A stretch of DNA of 64,000 nucleotides from Tridacna crocea (taxonomy: Eukaryota > Mollusca > Bivalvia > Cardiida > Cardiidae): contig OX031071.1 in the NCBI GenBank assembly GCA_943736015.1, positions 28,614,619 to 28,678,618 on the forward strand. The letters run 5' to 3'. Positions 23,536 through 33,528 of the stretch are shown here, piece after piece (position 1 is the first letter of the stretch; each line of letters opens with the position of its first letter). A program made the translations under genes and the position numbers. Below the pieces are notes generated by a model. The model did no database searches, had not been told where the DNA came from, and was given only the letters and a program-made list of their open reading frames with translations.

Positions 23536-23764
23536 TTAACTCATTACCAAACAACAAAATTTTAGACTGGTCCAAATTGAAAGCATTTGCAGACGACAAA
23601 ATAAAAGTGACTGAAAATTCAAAATTTGTTCTGTGAAGGGTAGAAAACATTGTGGTAAAAGGAGAAAATGCTGGTTACCAGCATTTTCTCCTTTTCCCAT
23701 AATGTTTTCTAAGGGCTTCTTTCTTAGGGGCGTCAAAAGTAGGGATTGTGTGGTAATGGGTTAA
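23536..23764 (-). mobile_element. TTAA palindromic MITE
   Basis: Both TTAA ends; shares its right TTAA with the next copy. Confidence 0.9.
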
Positions 23765-23956
23765 CCTTGTACCACAATCCCGAATTTTAACGACCCTCAG
23801 GATGAAGTCTCTTGGTAACCAGCATTTTCTCCTTTTCCTACAATGTTTTCTTGTCCCTTTCCAAAACAAAATTCATATTTTTAGTAGCTTTCATTTTGTA
23901 GTCTGCAAATGTTTTCAAATTGGACCTGTCTAAAATTTTGTCATTTAGTAGAGTTA
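23761..23956 (+). mobile_element. TTAA palindromic MITE, hairpin left arm deleted
   Basis: Deletion joins GATGAAGTCTC directly to TTGGTAACCAGC. Confidence 0.8.
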
Positions 23957-24026
23957 AGACAACAGAAATTTAGACCTTAAGATTGAAAGTAATTGGAGAT
24001 GACAAAATGCTTTAGGCTTAAGATTT

Positions 24027-24140
24027 TTAAGCCTTTCCCAAACAGTCCCAGGATTTTACAACCCTGAGATAGAAGCCTTTTTGAAAACATTGTGGGAAAA
24101 GGAGAAAATGCTGGTAACCAGCATTTTCTCCTTTTCCCAC
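24027..24140 (+). mobile_element. TTAA palindromic MITE, left half (right half 24393-24519)
   Basis: CCTTTCCCAAACAGTCCCAG type; split by the SINE. Confidence 0.85.
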
Positions 24141-24392
24141 GCCCGCCCGGGTGGCTCAGTGATGAGCGTGTCGGACTCATGACCTGGTGGTTGTGAGTTC
24201 GATACCAGGTTGAGGCGAACTTTCTTTTCGCCTCTCACCTCTGCTGAAGCATTTGAGAAAAGTAGTTGGTGGCGTTGGAAAGAAAGTTGTGTTAGTACTG
24301 GTGTGAGAAAACCAGGAAACACGTGCGTCACTGACCGCCATGATATGACCTTAGCTGTTAAAGTGGCGTTAAACCTCAATACAACCAACCAA
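24141..24392 (+). mobile_element. tRNA-derived SINE with perfect 13-bp target duplication
   Basis: The head carries pol III box A-like GTGGCTCAGTGATGAGCG and box B-like GAGTTCGATACC. The tail ends GGCGTTAAACCTCAATACAA then CCAACCAA. CTCCTTTTCCCAC flanks both sides (24128-24140, 24393-24405). It sits inside a palindromic MITE. Confidence 0.85.
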
Positions 24393-24519
24393 CTCCTTTT
24401 CCCACAATGTTTTCTACCTATCATGTAGAAAAATCATCTTTTTGGCAACTGTTAATTTGTCATCTACAAAATGCTTTGAATTTGGTCTGGTCCAAAATTT
24501 GCCGTTGGGAAAGGGTTAA
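24393..24519 (+). mobile_element. TTAA palindromic MITE, right half
   Basis: Right arm with GGTCTGGTCCAAAATTTGCC and terminal TTAA; the arm type matches 39659-39888. Confidence 0.85.
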
Positions 24520-24549
24520 AGCACAGTCATAATTTAGGACCAACAGGAG

Positions 24550-24778
24550 TTTTACTTTACCAAACGACAAAATTATAAACTGGTCCAAATTAAAAGCATT
24601 TGCAGATGACAAATTAAAGATGGGTTCAAATGGCATAATTTGTCCTTGATAGAGTAGAAAACATTGTGGGAAAAGGAGAAAATGCTGGTTACCAGCATTT
24701 TCTCCTTTTCCCACAATGTTTTCTACAGGCTCTTTTCTCAGGGTAGTTAAAAGTCTGGATTGTGTGGTAAAGAGTTAA
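24550..24778 (-). mobile_element. TTAA palindromic MITE, perfect hairpin
   Basis: Left TTAA mutated, right TTAA intact. Confidence 0.88.
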
Positions 24779-24915
24779 TTAAATACTAAATGACATACTG
24801 AATGCAGTTTTAGACTTGTCTAAATTGAAAACTTTTGCAGAAAACGGATTATATCAGGTCACAGGCCTTCTTTTACAGGGTTGTGAAAACCAGGGTTTGT
24901 TTAGGAAAGGTTTAA
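24779..24915 (-). mobile_element. TTAA palindromic MITE, hairpin deleted
   Basis: GACTTGTCTAAATTGAAAAC then CCAGGGTTTGTTTAGGAAAG, with no centre. Confidence 0.55.
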
Positions 24916-25018
24916 ATATAATGTCAATTTAGAGAATGGCAAGAAAAAAAGAATTTGCCAAGGAGAAAAAACTGCTTTCTACTGTTTCTAGCATCTCTAT
25001 AAACTATTCAAAAGGTTT

Positions 25019-25860
25019 TTAGCTCACCTTAGCATGAAGTGCTCAGAGTGAGCTATTCTGATAGTGCTGTGTCGGGAGTCTGGCGTCAACTTTTACCTTT
25101 TGTACGCTCTAGAGGCCACAGTTTTCGTCCAATACTCATGAAACTCGGTCAGACTGTTTGCCTTGATGAAATCTTGGACAAGTTAGAAATTGGATCGTGT
25201 CGGGTCAAAAACAAGGTCACTAGGTCAAATCTAAAAAAAACCTTGTGTACGCTCTAGAGGCCACATTTTCATTCCAATACTCATGAAAGTTGGTCAGATT
25301 GTTTGTCATTATAAAATCTCGGAAGAGTTTGAAAATGGGTGATGTGGGGTCAAAAACTAGGTCAAACCTTAGAAAAACCTTGTGTATGTGCAAGAGGCCA
25401 TATTTTCAGACCAATACTCATGACAGTTGGTCAGAATGTTTGCTTCGATGATATCTCAGACAAGTAAAAAGTGGGTCAAGTTGGGTAAAAAACTAGGTCA
25501 CTAGGCCAAATCTTAGAAAAACCTTGTGTACGCTCTAGAGGCCACATTTTCAGTCGGATACTCATGAAAGTTGGTCAGAGTGTTTGCCTTCATGATATCT
25601 CAGACAAGTTCGAAAATGGGTCATGTTGGGTCAAAGATTAGTCACTAGGTCAAATCTTAGAAAAACCTTGTGTACGCTCTAGAGGCCACATTTTCAGTCC
25701 AAAACTCTTGAAAATTGGTCAGAATGTTTGTCTTGATGATATCTTGGATGAGTTTGAAAATTGGTCATGTCGGGTCAAAAACTAGGTCACCAGGTCAAAT
25801 ATGAAAATAGGTCATGTTGAGTTAAAAACTAGGTATAGCCTGAAACCCTAGATAATTGAT
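25019..25860 (+). mobile_element. Helitron-like element, copy H (third core type)
   Basis: TTAGCTCACCTTAGCATGAA start, then five ~145-bp units with TGTACGCTCTAGAGGCCACA and AAACTAGGTCACTAGGTC. The 3' end is missing. Confidence 0.55.
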
Positions 25861-25949
25861 TGGTCACTCTGAAACTTTCTGTAAATATTATTGGTCTATG
25901 TTTTTTCCGTAATAAATAAGTATAGATCCTGCACACATCCACAGAAGTA

Positions 25950-26101
25950 TACATGTTTACCTTCTATTTTTATTCGAAAGGTGGCGACCTTGTTCTATTT
26001 TTATCAAAGACAAAATGCTATGAGCGATTTGATTCGTGCACTTAGAGCTAGCTGCAAATGTGTATGGCGAGACTGTCGAAATCGAGCTTGATCTGCCAAG
26101 G
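25950..26101 (-). mobile_element. ~400-bp TIR MITE, reversed partial copy 3 (continues at 27471-27519)
   Basis: It matches the reverse complement of the middle and left part of copies 1 and 2 (AATGCTATGAGCGATTTGAT, CGAGCTTGATCTGCC). The remainder, AGTAGCATAGTGGATCGTCA then CCTTGGCTTGTGAA, lies beyond the inserted CAGGGTTCGACATTAA element. Confidence 0.6.
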
Positions 26102-27470
26102 CAGGGTTCGACATTAACATTTTTTCCAACTAAACCAGTGGACCAGTAACTTGAAATTTTTACTAGACCACTACAGATTTCTACTAGACCATTTTTGCAG
26201 AATGAAGAAAAGTATGAAATAGATCTAATTCTATGTTTTTTTCCTTGTTAATACATGTATACCACAATTGTGAAAAAGGACAATGTCATGTTCAGAAATG
26301 ATCAATGAATGTCTGTCTGTTAGAATATTTCAAATACGATTTTTTCCAAGAGGAAAAAAAAGCCTTACCCATTTGAAAGCATTTGAAAGGGGTAAGATTT
26401 CAAAATTTGGGGGTATGACAATATTGTCTCCAAACTAGAAGTAAAGTAATCAATTTAATGATGTTTTGTACCGCAAAAGTATATCATATTAAGATTTCTT
26501 TGGAAATTTACTGTTTAAAGTCATTAAAATGCTGAAAAAACTGTGTGAAGTGACTCTTATAGGACAATGTCAAAAGGACCATTGTTTTGTGTCATGGGTT
26601 TCCATGCTTTTTGCATCGAGAATTTTTTCGTCTGTGTTAATTTATTGGCAGGTTTTTCCAAGTGATTTGTCAAAAATTATCAATAAGGGTAGCAAGTAAC
26701 TTCAAAACCCATCATTTTGCACAAGTTAAGCGGATAATGGATTCTTTTACGTTTTTTTTTCCCTTATGTGAAGTCTCGCATGTAACCAAAATTTGGTACG
26801 TGAATTTCAAGTCTATTACATGATTTACGCAACAATATGCGTGATTTTTCCTTCGATCCATTTGTTTTTAACTTTATATTAGGACTCTGCTTTAGGACTC
26901 TGCTTCTCCTCGATCAGATTTTATTTTGACGCAAGCTTGGCATTTTTCCCACTCGTCTGCTCCGTTGTCTATGTAAACATCTTGGCAACTCATTTTCGGT
27001 TGTCGTCAAAATGAAACTACGGTATTCCAAGAAAAAGAGCTAGACATGGGAAATTCTTACTTAAAAATCAAATACTCTGATGAAATGAAGAAAATCACGT
27101 TAAAGTTAAGACATATTCTTGACGAAAAAATTGCCCGTAGACAACGGTCTACTAAATCTATTTTCGGTTCGAGTTGGTTTTTCCACTGAAAATATTGACT
27201 ATGGCGCATGCGCGATGGGCTTCCTATAGAAATTGTCTCTGAATTTTGTCGCTTGTTGGACAAAATCACAAATTATGTAAGCGATCTTTTTCGAGGAACG
27301 GCATGTTAGGTCAATTTTTGTCACTTATACCAAGCATTCAAACTGATACTCAACTCATTGTCCCGATTTTTGCGCTAGATCATTCGGGCTAGCTGGACGC
27401 AGTCTGTACTAGCCCGAACCGATGTTTTGCTAGACAATGTCGTTCGGACGTGCCTTAATGTCGAACCCTG
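26102..27470. mobile_element. hAT-like non-autonomous element (CAGGGTTCGACATTAA ends)
   Basis: Perfect 16-bp TIRs CAGGGTTCGACATTAA. CAAGG is repeated at both junctions, shorter than the 8 bp expected of hAT. It has split a copy of the CATCTTCGCAAGCC MITE (25950-26101 and 27471-27519). No coding frame is recognised. Confidence 0.6.
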
Positions 27471-27534
27471 CAAGGGTAGAGTAGCATAGTGGATCGTCAC
27501 CCTTGGCTTGTGAAATGGGGAAAAAAGGTGAAAT

Positions 27535-27693
27535 ATTAATTCGTTGTAAAATGACAAAATTCTAGGCTTGTCCAAATCAAAAGTATTTGCAGACAACAAA
27601 ATAAAGTGACTGAAAATTTGAAATTTGTCTTGTAAAGGGTAAAAAACATTATGGGAAAAGAAAATGCTGGTTACCAGTGTGGTAATGGGTTAA
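27535..27693 (-). mobile_element. TTAA palindromic MITE, right arm deleted, before exon 3
   Basis: The deletion runs from the loop (GGTTACCAG) into TGTGGTAATGGGTTAA. Exactly 54 nt separate the terminal TTAA from exon 3. Confidence 0.8.
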
Positions 27694-27747
27694 GTACCCT
27701 TCAATACATTGTATACAACCTGACAGTTGGAGTTTTCAATTTTTCAG

Positions 27748-27968
27748 CACAAATATCGCCAGTTAGAGGCAGGAAAGGGTATACTTGCAGAACTTGTGGA
27801 ATAATCCTTGTCACCCCTTCGGCTTTGGAAATACATGAGCGAATACACACGGGGGATAAACCATTTGCTTGTCACATATGCGGAAAGACCTTCAGACGTA
27901 AACAGCATGTGAATACTCACATGCTTACGCATATAAATACTGCACACAGGGCAGACCAGTTTTTATAA
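27748..27968 (+). CDS. C2H2 zinc-finger pair, terminal exon 3
   Basis: The acceptor (CAATTTTTCAG) ends at 27747; entry is in phase 1, with a stop at 27966-27968. Finger 1 (YTCRTCGIILVTPSALEIHERIH) keeps both cysteines and both histidines but has lost the usual K-x-F core after the cysteine knuckle, replaced by IIL. The linker is TGDKPF instead of TGEKPF. Finger 2 (CHICGKTFRRKQHVNTHMLTH) is complete. Contact residues are T, S, A, I and R, Q, H, T, making this the most divergent pair of the set. The frame is also open 97 bp upstream of the acceptor, through a deleted MITE, which I regard as chance. Confidence 0.83.
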
Positions 27969-27988
27969 TGTGAGTGCATTTTAATTGT

Positions 27989-28020
27989 TTAACTCTTTAC
28001 TACACATTCCTGAGCTTTAA
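27989..28020 (+). mobile_element. TTAA palindromic MITE, left end (right part 33387-33515)
   Basis: TTAACTCTTTACTACACATT through CTTTAA, where the small TTAA element carrying copia inserted. Confidence 0.7.
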
Positions 28021-28393
28021 AGGTGGCCCTTCAGATTTTGGGTCGAAAATTTTACAAAAATGCAAAAAAATCATCCTCATACTACCAAAGCCTTTTAATT
28101 TTCTTTCATAAAACCCCAGTAATCGAAAACCGTCCGACAACACGAGAAATTAGGGATTTACTATGGCCCAGGTTGACACCAACGGGAGACACGTTCTATT
28201 TCTAGATGATCAGTTCGCTCATTTACTTACAGGAATACACAGAAGAAGCTTCAAAAATAGTGTCTGAAGAAGACGAAAAATGCTCTAATTATTACAAGTT
28301 TGTTATGTAATGGAATTTAAGCGTTATTAGTCACGTGCCAGCCACTTGGCATTCCCGAAATGCTTTATTGATTTTTGGCGCGAAATCTAAAAA

Positions 28394-28421
28394 TACCTTA
28401 AAAGGCTACGTAGCCTTTTAA
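28394..28421. repeat. perfect 28-bp palindrome
   Basis: CCTTAAAAGGCTAC followed by its exact reverse complement. It lies near the centre of the small TTAA element and probably forms its internal hairpin. Confidence 0.7.
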
Positions 28422-28490
28422 GGGAATACCATCAAAAAAATTTTTTTTGTAATTTTCTGAATCTTAATTATTGATGATATGTATTATTTT

Positions 28491-28659
28491 TGTTAAACCT
28501 TTATTGTTTGTCTAACGCTTATTTTTACTCAAAAATATATCACAAACACTGACAGGATTTCCTCCACATGTAAAACAAAACACACCAGATTTTACCTCTC
28601 TACTGGAGAGTAACATTGTCAATAAAGTTAAAAGAGTTATCTTTCTTTCTATATTAACA
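28491..28659 (-). repeat. copia 3' LTR (relative to element transcription)
   Basis: On the plus strand it runs from TGTTAAACCTTTATTG to TTCTATATTAACA. At 169 bp it is unusually short even for copia LTRs. A poly(A) run on the coding strand (28672-28686) lies about 12 nt inside the LTR and is the nearest polypurine-tract candidate, although such tracts normally abut the LTR. Confidence 0.93.
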
Positions 28660-28830
28660 TTAATTACAATGTTTTTTTTTTTTTTTAGCTACCCCTGGGT
28701 AAGAATAAAAACAAATAAAAAATGAAGAATAACTGAATGAAACATCTAAGAGTAACCATCATAGGATTAGACTATCCTCAGGTCATGGGGATTATTCTGC
28801 CCCTTAAAACTATCTCAAGGAATTGCAAAA

Positions 28831-31800
28831 TCACACAAACTCTTCTGGCATTTTCCCTTTCTGTAAAACATTCAAAAGTTCAAGACTAGATGCACCTCTC
28901 TTCGTCATTGAATTAGCAAGCTGAATTTTCCCAGGGCACCACTTTATTTCAGTCCTATTGTTTTGTCTCATCTCCTGTATAGCTGCAATGTCAATTCGGA
29001 GCCTTTTGTCATCGACTAGCTTCGTTGTACCAAGTGCTTCAATTACACTTTTGTTATCGATAAATGCTGTAATCGGCAAACAGTCACCAGCAACAAAACC
29101 AATATCTTGAATCAGTTCCCTGTAATAGATTGCTGATTCTAGTCCTTCACTTAAGCTTAAAGCTTCTGCTGCTATGGTCGAACGCACAACCCTTTTTATT
29201 TTATTTGATTGCCAAAATACAGGACAACAATTTCCAAGCCTGTCTTTGATCCAAATTATATGTGCACCAGTACTGCCTTGTCCATTATTAATGTTCCCAA
29301 GTGCAGCATCACAAAACAAGAAAATTTCCCAGTCTTTGTTTGGGCTACCTTGTAACCGTGGGAATAAATGAACTGACCACATATCCTTTAATTTACCAAC
29401 AGCCTTAATGGCATGTAATAAATCACTGACAGACGCCTTTGTTAACTTTGTACTCAAATCAACAAGTTCAAAAGCCATATCTGGTCTCGAACCTTGCACT
29501 ACCCAGTTTAACTGGCCCACTAACTTTCTGTACACTGTTTGCTCATTTTCATGAAGCACCTTATGTTTTTCTGAGGCACGAACAGGGTCTAATTTTGGAC
29601 GAATCAATTTGTCAATATAAGATGTATGATCAAAAATTATTCCCTTCTCATCTTCTCTGATATGGAAACCTATGTATGTGAGCTTTCCTTCTTCTACTTT
29701 TCTCGCTTTAAAACGACTTTTTAACCTATCAAATAAAGTTTCAAAGTCTATGTTTCCTGCATGAAGAAAATCATCAACATGACAACATACGATGCCTTGC
29801 AGAGTCTCATCTGAAACTAGGGTAAACACAGCTGGGTCTAGTTTGGATTGTCTGAATCCAAGTTTCAAAAGTTCATCCTTTACACTTATATAAAACTGAC
29901 GAGCACCATCCTTTAACCCGTAAAGTCCATGCTTTAACTTCCAAATGTAGCCATCAGGCGTGTTACTTTCAACAGGTGGTTCAACATACACCTCCCGTTC
30001 AAGTTGATTTCCCTGCAGAAAAGCAGATTTTATGTCTGTAGTTTTTATTTTCCAGTTTTTACTTGATGCTACCGCAAGACATACTCTCATAGACCCTTTA
30101 CCTACTGTGGGACTATCTTTTGGAATGAATGATTTCTCCTCAAATCCTCTTGCAACTAAACGTGCCCTGATATTGCCTTCTTTATTTGTTATAACCCAAC
30201 GTGTTGAAATGGAATTTTGTCCTTCATCTTTCACCTCTTCATAGGTATTGAACTGTAAGAGTTTCTGTAATTCTGATTGTTTTGCTTGATAGGTATCATT
30301 TTCAACCTCCCTACTATCTAATACAACACTGTTGACATTCTGTATCTTTCTCCATTCAATACTACCCAAATCAACACTTTTCTGATCCCTTGTTATTTCA
30401 TCTTCTATATTGTACCACATTTTGTATTTACCACTTGCTTTTCCTGCCCGTCCAATTATTGTGGCTTTTGTCCATTCTAAGGAATTTGGCAATTTATACT
30501 CTATTTCATCATGTAATAGAACATTGGATCTATTTTCATTTTGATTAACTTCAGATTTGGTTGAAATAGTCTCTGACATGACATGAGAGTTGTCGTAATC
30601 ATTTGAGGCAGAATTACTACAATTTGAACTTTTATTTTGTTCCATCTGAATTCTCTTTTCACTTCTATTTTGTACATCTTCATCAACTGTATCATCATGT
30701 CTCACTTTGCAAAGTCTGTTTGGAGATACTCTGACGAAAATGCCTCCATGTCTTACAAACACCACCTTTCCATCTTGAAATACAACTTTACCAGGCCCCA
30801 GCCAACGGTCTCTACCATCTCTTTTGTAAAATACATTATCACCATTTTCAAAAACCTGTTCTGCTGCACGAACCTTTGAACGAAGAGCACGGCGAAGTCG
30901 CTCATCTGCTTCAGTCTGGATGTATGCTTTCCTAGTTTCATGTAGGGCATTTAAATGCTTGAAAAATGTTTCACTGGTCGTCACACCTTCAAGAGCTGGC
31001 ATTTCTGCCTGCATCATACTTGGTAAATTTGGGTTTCTTCCAAAAACAAGCTGATTACTACTATAACCATTCCACATCTGGAGGGAGTTTCTTGCCATAT
31101 TTGCCCATGAAAGTAGAGTATCTAAGTCCACTGTTGTATTTTCTGCTTCAAGTTTTACTAACATACTGTCGGTCACTGAATGTACTCTTTCACAAAGCCC
31201 ATTCTGAAAAGGACTATATCCTGCTGTGGTATGTACTTTGACATTCAGAATGGATGCTACCTCACGCATTTCATCTGAGCTAAACTCGCCTCCATTATCA
31301 GTCATGATTGCCCCCATAATTCCAAATACACCAATCCAGTTTTTCATCATTGCCTGAATGACATTTTTTGGTTCTTTTCTATTTATGAAGACTGACAATG
31401 TGTATCTGGACCACATATCAATCATATGTAATATCCAGCGACCCTTATATTGCTTCAGATCCATTGCAACTTTCTCGTTAAATTCTTTTGCAGATGGCAG
31501 GGCAACAACTGGCTTTGGTTGCGTTTTAGCGTATGTTTTACACAGAACACATGTAGACTCAATCTGTGTCAAATCCTCACCATAACTTTCTTTCCAGGCT
31601 CCAGCATCCTTCAATAGTGCGACCAACTTCCTTTTAGGAGGATGGGCAAACTGACGGTGAAGTTTCAACAGAGTTGATTTTTGTTTTTCATTATCCTGCT
31701 CCCCCATATTTACTATGTTTACATTTTCTACTGGCAGTGTCTCAGTTTTATCTATTGGTATACAGTAGTGACCAGAAGATGTAAGATTAAGGTTCACGTC

Positions 31801-33042
31801 TTTTCCGAAAATCTCAGCTGTATCATTTTCTAAGTCCATCTTAATACTAGCTTTTTTCATTGCTGATCTTGACAACAACAGTGGAATGTCAGAATCCACA
31901 ACATCTGTTTTAACTTTCACGTGTTTTCCAGCAATGTACATGGGTAGGTCATATTCTCCATTTGATCTCAGTCGAGTACCACCACCAAATTTGAACACTT
32001 TACTACCCTCATTCTTCACTACTGCCCGATGATCGTCTTCTGATAATGAGTCAAGATATGTATCCAACCATACTTTTCCACAAACTGTACTTGTACATGC
32101 ACTATCAAGCACAGCACAGTTTCGGGCATCTGCACCTAATCTTAATACTTCATCTTTGTGATAGCCAGTGAACAGAACAGCATGTTCTTCAATTTCTGTA
32201 CTATTCACCTTGGCCATATTTTCCCAACTGTCTGGACATTTGGCTACCAGATGTCTAAAAGAACCACAAGATCTACAGGTTAGCACTTTACCATCTGGCC
32301 CCATAGGATTTAAGTTCTTTACGCCTCTCTGGGATGACTGAAAACCTCCCCCTCTACTACTACCTCGTCCACGCCAACCTCCACGACGACCATAATAATT
32401 GTTGCCCCTTTTCACATACCCTGCGGCCAACAATGCTTCTTCATTTTCTGCCAAAAATGCTGGTTCCAGTTTGATACTGGGAGTACTATTTGTAGCTCTT
32501 GCCCCATCACCCATAAATTTTCTCAGGGATCGTTTAGCTTCCTCATATAATGTTTCTCTTTGCTCATAATTCATTCCAGTCAGTACCAGCAACTTTTCTT
32601 CCTTTGTAATATTAGATTTTCTCAATAGCTTGAATGCAAGAATTTCTGATGGAAGAGTCATTCCTTTCTTTTCAATTTTTCTGTACTTACTGTCAAATTC
32701 TGCAATAAAGTCACTGATTGATTGACCTTCATTTCTAGTGAGATCCTCAAATTCTTCAAATTTTTCAAGACTGTCTGCTAAATCATCCTTTGCTAAGTGC
32801 TTATCCAAAAAAGTTACAAGAGTATTGAAGCCAGTGTCTCTCTTTAAGTCATCAATACTAATTTGATCAAATACTTTCTCACGAATTCTCTGTTCGTCAT
32901 CCTCAGGAAGTGTTAAAGCAATAGCAATACCTCTCTTAGCCTTGTCTATCTCTGTAATTTCATTCCAAGCTATTAACTCTTGCTTGTACAGTTCGTAAGA
33001 CTTTCCCTTATGAAAAGATGGGGGGTTGATTTTGGTCGCCAT
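28831..33042 (-). CDS. copia-type gag-pol polyprotein
   Basis: A single intact frame of 1403 codons with every domain of a Ty1/copia polyprotein in copia order. Gag covers about residues 1-250. A CCHC knuckle (CRSCGSFRHLVAKC) lies near 256-269, after an Arg/Gly-rich stretch. The protease motif DSACTS is near 311, where most aspartic proteases have D-S/T-G. Integrase has the HHCC zinc site (LHRQFAH near 462, CVLC near 499) and a complete D-D-E triad (AMDLKQY ~527, MTDNGGEF ~580, GLCERVHS ~617). Reverse transcriptase contains DIKSAFLQG and the catalytic CHVDDFLHAG (~1089), with HVDD in place of the commoner YVDD. RNase H follows (FCDAALG ~1243, AFIDNKSV ~1329). Integrase before RT defines copia rather than gypsy. 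No stop or frameshift is seen, so the element could be autonomous. GalEa/CoMol-like clade membership is inferred. Confidence 0.95.
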   Translation of the reverse strand: MATKINPPSFHKGKSYELYKQELIAWNEITEIDKAKRGIAIALTLPEDDEQRIREKVFDQISIDDLKRDTGFNTLVTFLDKHLAKDDLADSLEKFEEFEDLTRNEGQSISDFIAEFDSKYRKIEKKGMTLPSEILAFKLLRKSNITKEEKLLVLTGMNYEQRETLYEEAKRSLRKFMGDGARATNSTPSIKLEPAFLAENEEALLAAGYVKRGNNYYGRRGGWRGRGSSRGGGFQSSQRGVKNLNPMGPDGKVLTCRSCGSFRHLVAKCPDSWENMAKVNSTEIEEHAVLFTGYHKDEVLRLGADARNCAVLDSACTSTVCGKVWLDTYLDSLSEDDHRAVVKNEGSKVFKFGGGTRLRSNGEYDLPMYIAGKHVKVKTDVVDSDIPLLLSRSAMKKASIKMDLENDTAEIFGKDVNLNLTSSGHYCIPIDKTETLPVENVNIVNMGEQDNEKQKSTLLKLHRQFAHPPKRKLVALLKDAGAWKESYGEDLTQIESTCVLCKTYAKTQPKPVVALPSAKEFNEKVAMDLKQYKGRWILHMIDMWSRYTLSVFINRKEPKNVIQAMMKNWIGVFGIMGAIMTDNGGEFSSDEMREVASILNVKVHTTAGYSPFQNGLCERVHSVTDSMLVKLEAENTTVDLDTLLSWANMARNSLQMWNGYSSNQLVFGRNPNLPSMMQAEMPALEGVTTSETFFKHLNALHETRKAYIQTEADERLRRALRSKVRAAEQVFENGDNVFYKRDGRDRWLGPGKVVFQDGKVVFVRHGGIFVRVSPNRLCKVRHDDTVDEDVQNRSEKRIQMEQNKSSNCSNSASNDYDNSHVMSETISTKSEVNQNENRSNVLLHDEIEYKLPNSLEWTKATIIGRAGKASGKYKMWYNIEDEITRDQKSVDLGSIEWRKIQNVNSVVLDSREVENDTYQAKQSELQKLLQFNTYEEVKDEGQNSISTRWVITNKEGNIRARLVARGFEEKSFIPKDSPTVGKGSMRVCLAVASSKNWKIKTTDIKSAFLQGNQLEREVYVEPPVESNTPDGYIWKLKHGLYGLKDGARQFYISVKDELLKLGFRQSKLDPAVFTLVSDETLQGIVCCHVDDFLHAGNIDFETLFDRLKSRFKARKVEEGKLTYIGFHIREDEKGIIFDHTSYIDKLIRPKLDPVRASEKHKVLHENEQTVYRKLVGQLNWVVQGSRPDMAFELVDLSTKLTKASVSDLLHAIKAVGKLKDMWSVHLFPRLQGSPNKDWEIFLFCDAALGNINNGQGSTGAHIIWIKDRLGNCCPVFWQSNKIKRVVRSTIAAEALSLSEGLESAIYYRELIQDIGFVAGDCLPITAFIDNKSVIEALGTTKLVDDKRLRIDIAAIQEMRQNNRTEIKWCPGKIQLANSMTKRGASSLELLNVLQKGKMPEEFV

Positions 33043-33130
33043 TTCTCCCTTTTCAAAACAAATAAACTGCTAAGCTGTGAACAACTACACTCTTTGTACG
33101 CTCCTATTATTGGCTTATCTGTTGCCCCTC

Positions 33131-33142
33131 GCTCTGCTACCA
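33131..33142 (-). other. copia primer-binding site (initiator tRNA-Met)
   Basis: One base inside the 5' LTR the coding strand reads TGGTAGCAGAGC. The first 11 bases are complementary to the 3' end of animal initiator tRNA-Met (…CTCTGCTACCA). This placement is standard for initiating minus-strand DNA synthesis. Confidence 0.75.
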
Positions 33143-33143
33143 C

Positions 33144-33312
33144 TGTTAAACCTTTATTGTTTGTCTAACGCTTATTTTTACTCAAAAATATATCACAAAC
33201 ACTGACAGGATTTCCTCCACATGTAAAACAAAACACACCAGATTTTACCTCTCTACTGGAGAGTAACATTGTCAATAAAGTTAAAAGAGTTATCTTTCTT
33301 TCTATATTAACA
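33144..33312 (-). repeat. copia 5' LTR (relative to element transcription)
   Basis: Same length as 28491-28659, and I could find no base difference. It should hold the element's promoter. I see no convincing TATA box within so short a sequence. Confidence 0.93.
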
Positions 33313-33386
33313 ATTTTTTCATATGAATTTCAGTAATATATATATTTTTTAATTTGGTAAGATGTAAAAATTCTAAATACCCACCT

Positions 33387-33515
33387 TTAACAAACGTGAG
33401 AAAGAAGCCTATAGAAAACATTGTAGGAAAAGGAGAAAATGCTGGTAACCAGCATTTTCTCCTTTTCCCACAATATTTTCTACCCTATCCAAAAATTTGT
33501 TTGGGAAAGAGTTAA
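33387..33515 (+). mobile_element. TTAA palindromic MITE, right part
   Basis: Resumes with TTAACAAACGTGAGAAAGAA; hairpin intact, right arm shortened, terminal TTAA at 33512-33515. Confidence 0.75.
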
Positions 33516-33528
33516 CACAATTCAGACT

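Larger units (their letters stand above)
28491..33312 (-). mobile_element. complete Ty1/copia LTR retrotransposon
   Basis: Two 169-bp LTRs bound the polyprotein frame. Both outer flanks are ATTTT (28486-28490 and 33313-33317), a 5-bp target duplication. The LTRs begin TG and end CA and look identical by eye, which implies very recent insertion. The element interrupts a smaller TTAA-flanked element (28021-33386). A 5' leader of about 100 bp separates the upstream LTR from the start codon at 33042. Confidence 0.95.
28021..33386. mobile_element. small TTAA-flanked element containing the copia insertion
   Basis: The ends are AGGTGGCCCTTCAG and, reversed on the right, AGGTGGGTATTTAG, with TTAA directly outside both (28017-28020, 33387-33390). 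Without the copia element it is about 0.5 kb and non-coding. TTAA duplication fits piggyBac- or Kolobok-type elements. It interrupts a palindromic MITE whose halves lie at 27989-28020 and 33387-33515. It contains the perfect 28-bp palindrome at 28394-28421. Confidence 0.6.

Noticed and set aside
24141-24220. Possible tRNA genes at SINE heads (also 33899, 50540, 50656)
   Set aside because: Box A and B are present but no complete cloverleaf or anticodon stem can be drawn, and the heads are followed by the common SINE body.
24056-24424. 122-codon minus-strand frame
   Set aside because: It spans a SINE inserted in a MITE, so it is a junction artefact.
28672-28686. Copia polypurine tract
   Set aside because: The A-run is about 12 nt away from the LTR rather than adjacent, so I list it only as a weak candidate and not as a feature.
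29174-31585. Plus-strand frames inside the copia element
   Set aside because: All lie opposite the 1403-codon polyprotein frame and have no family features.
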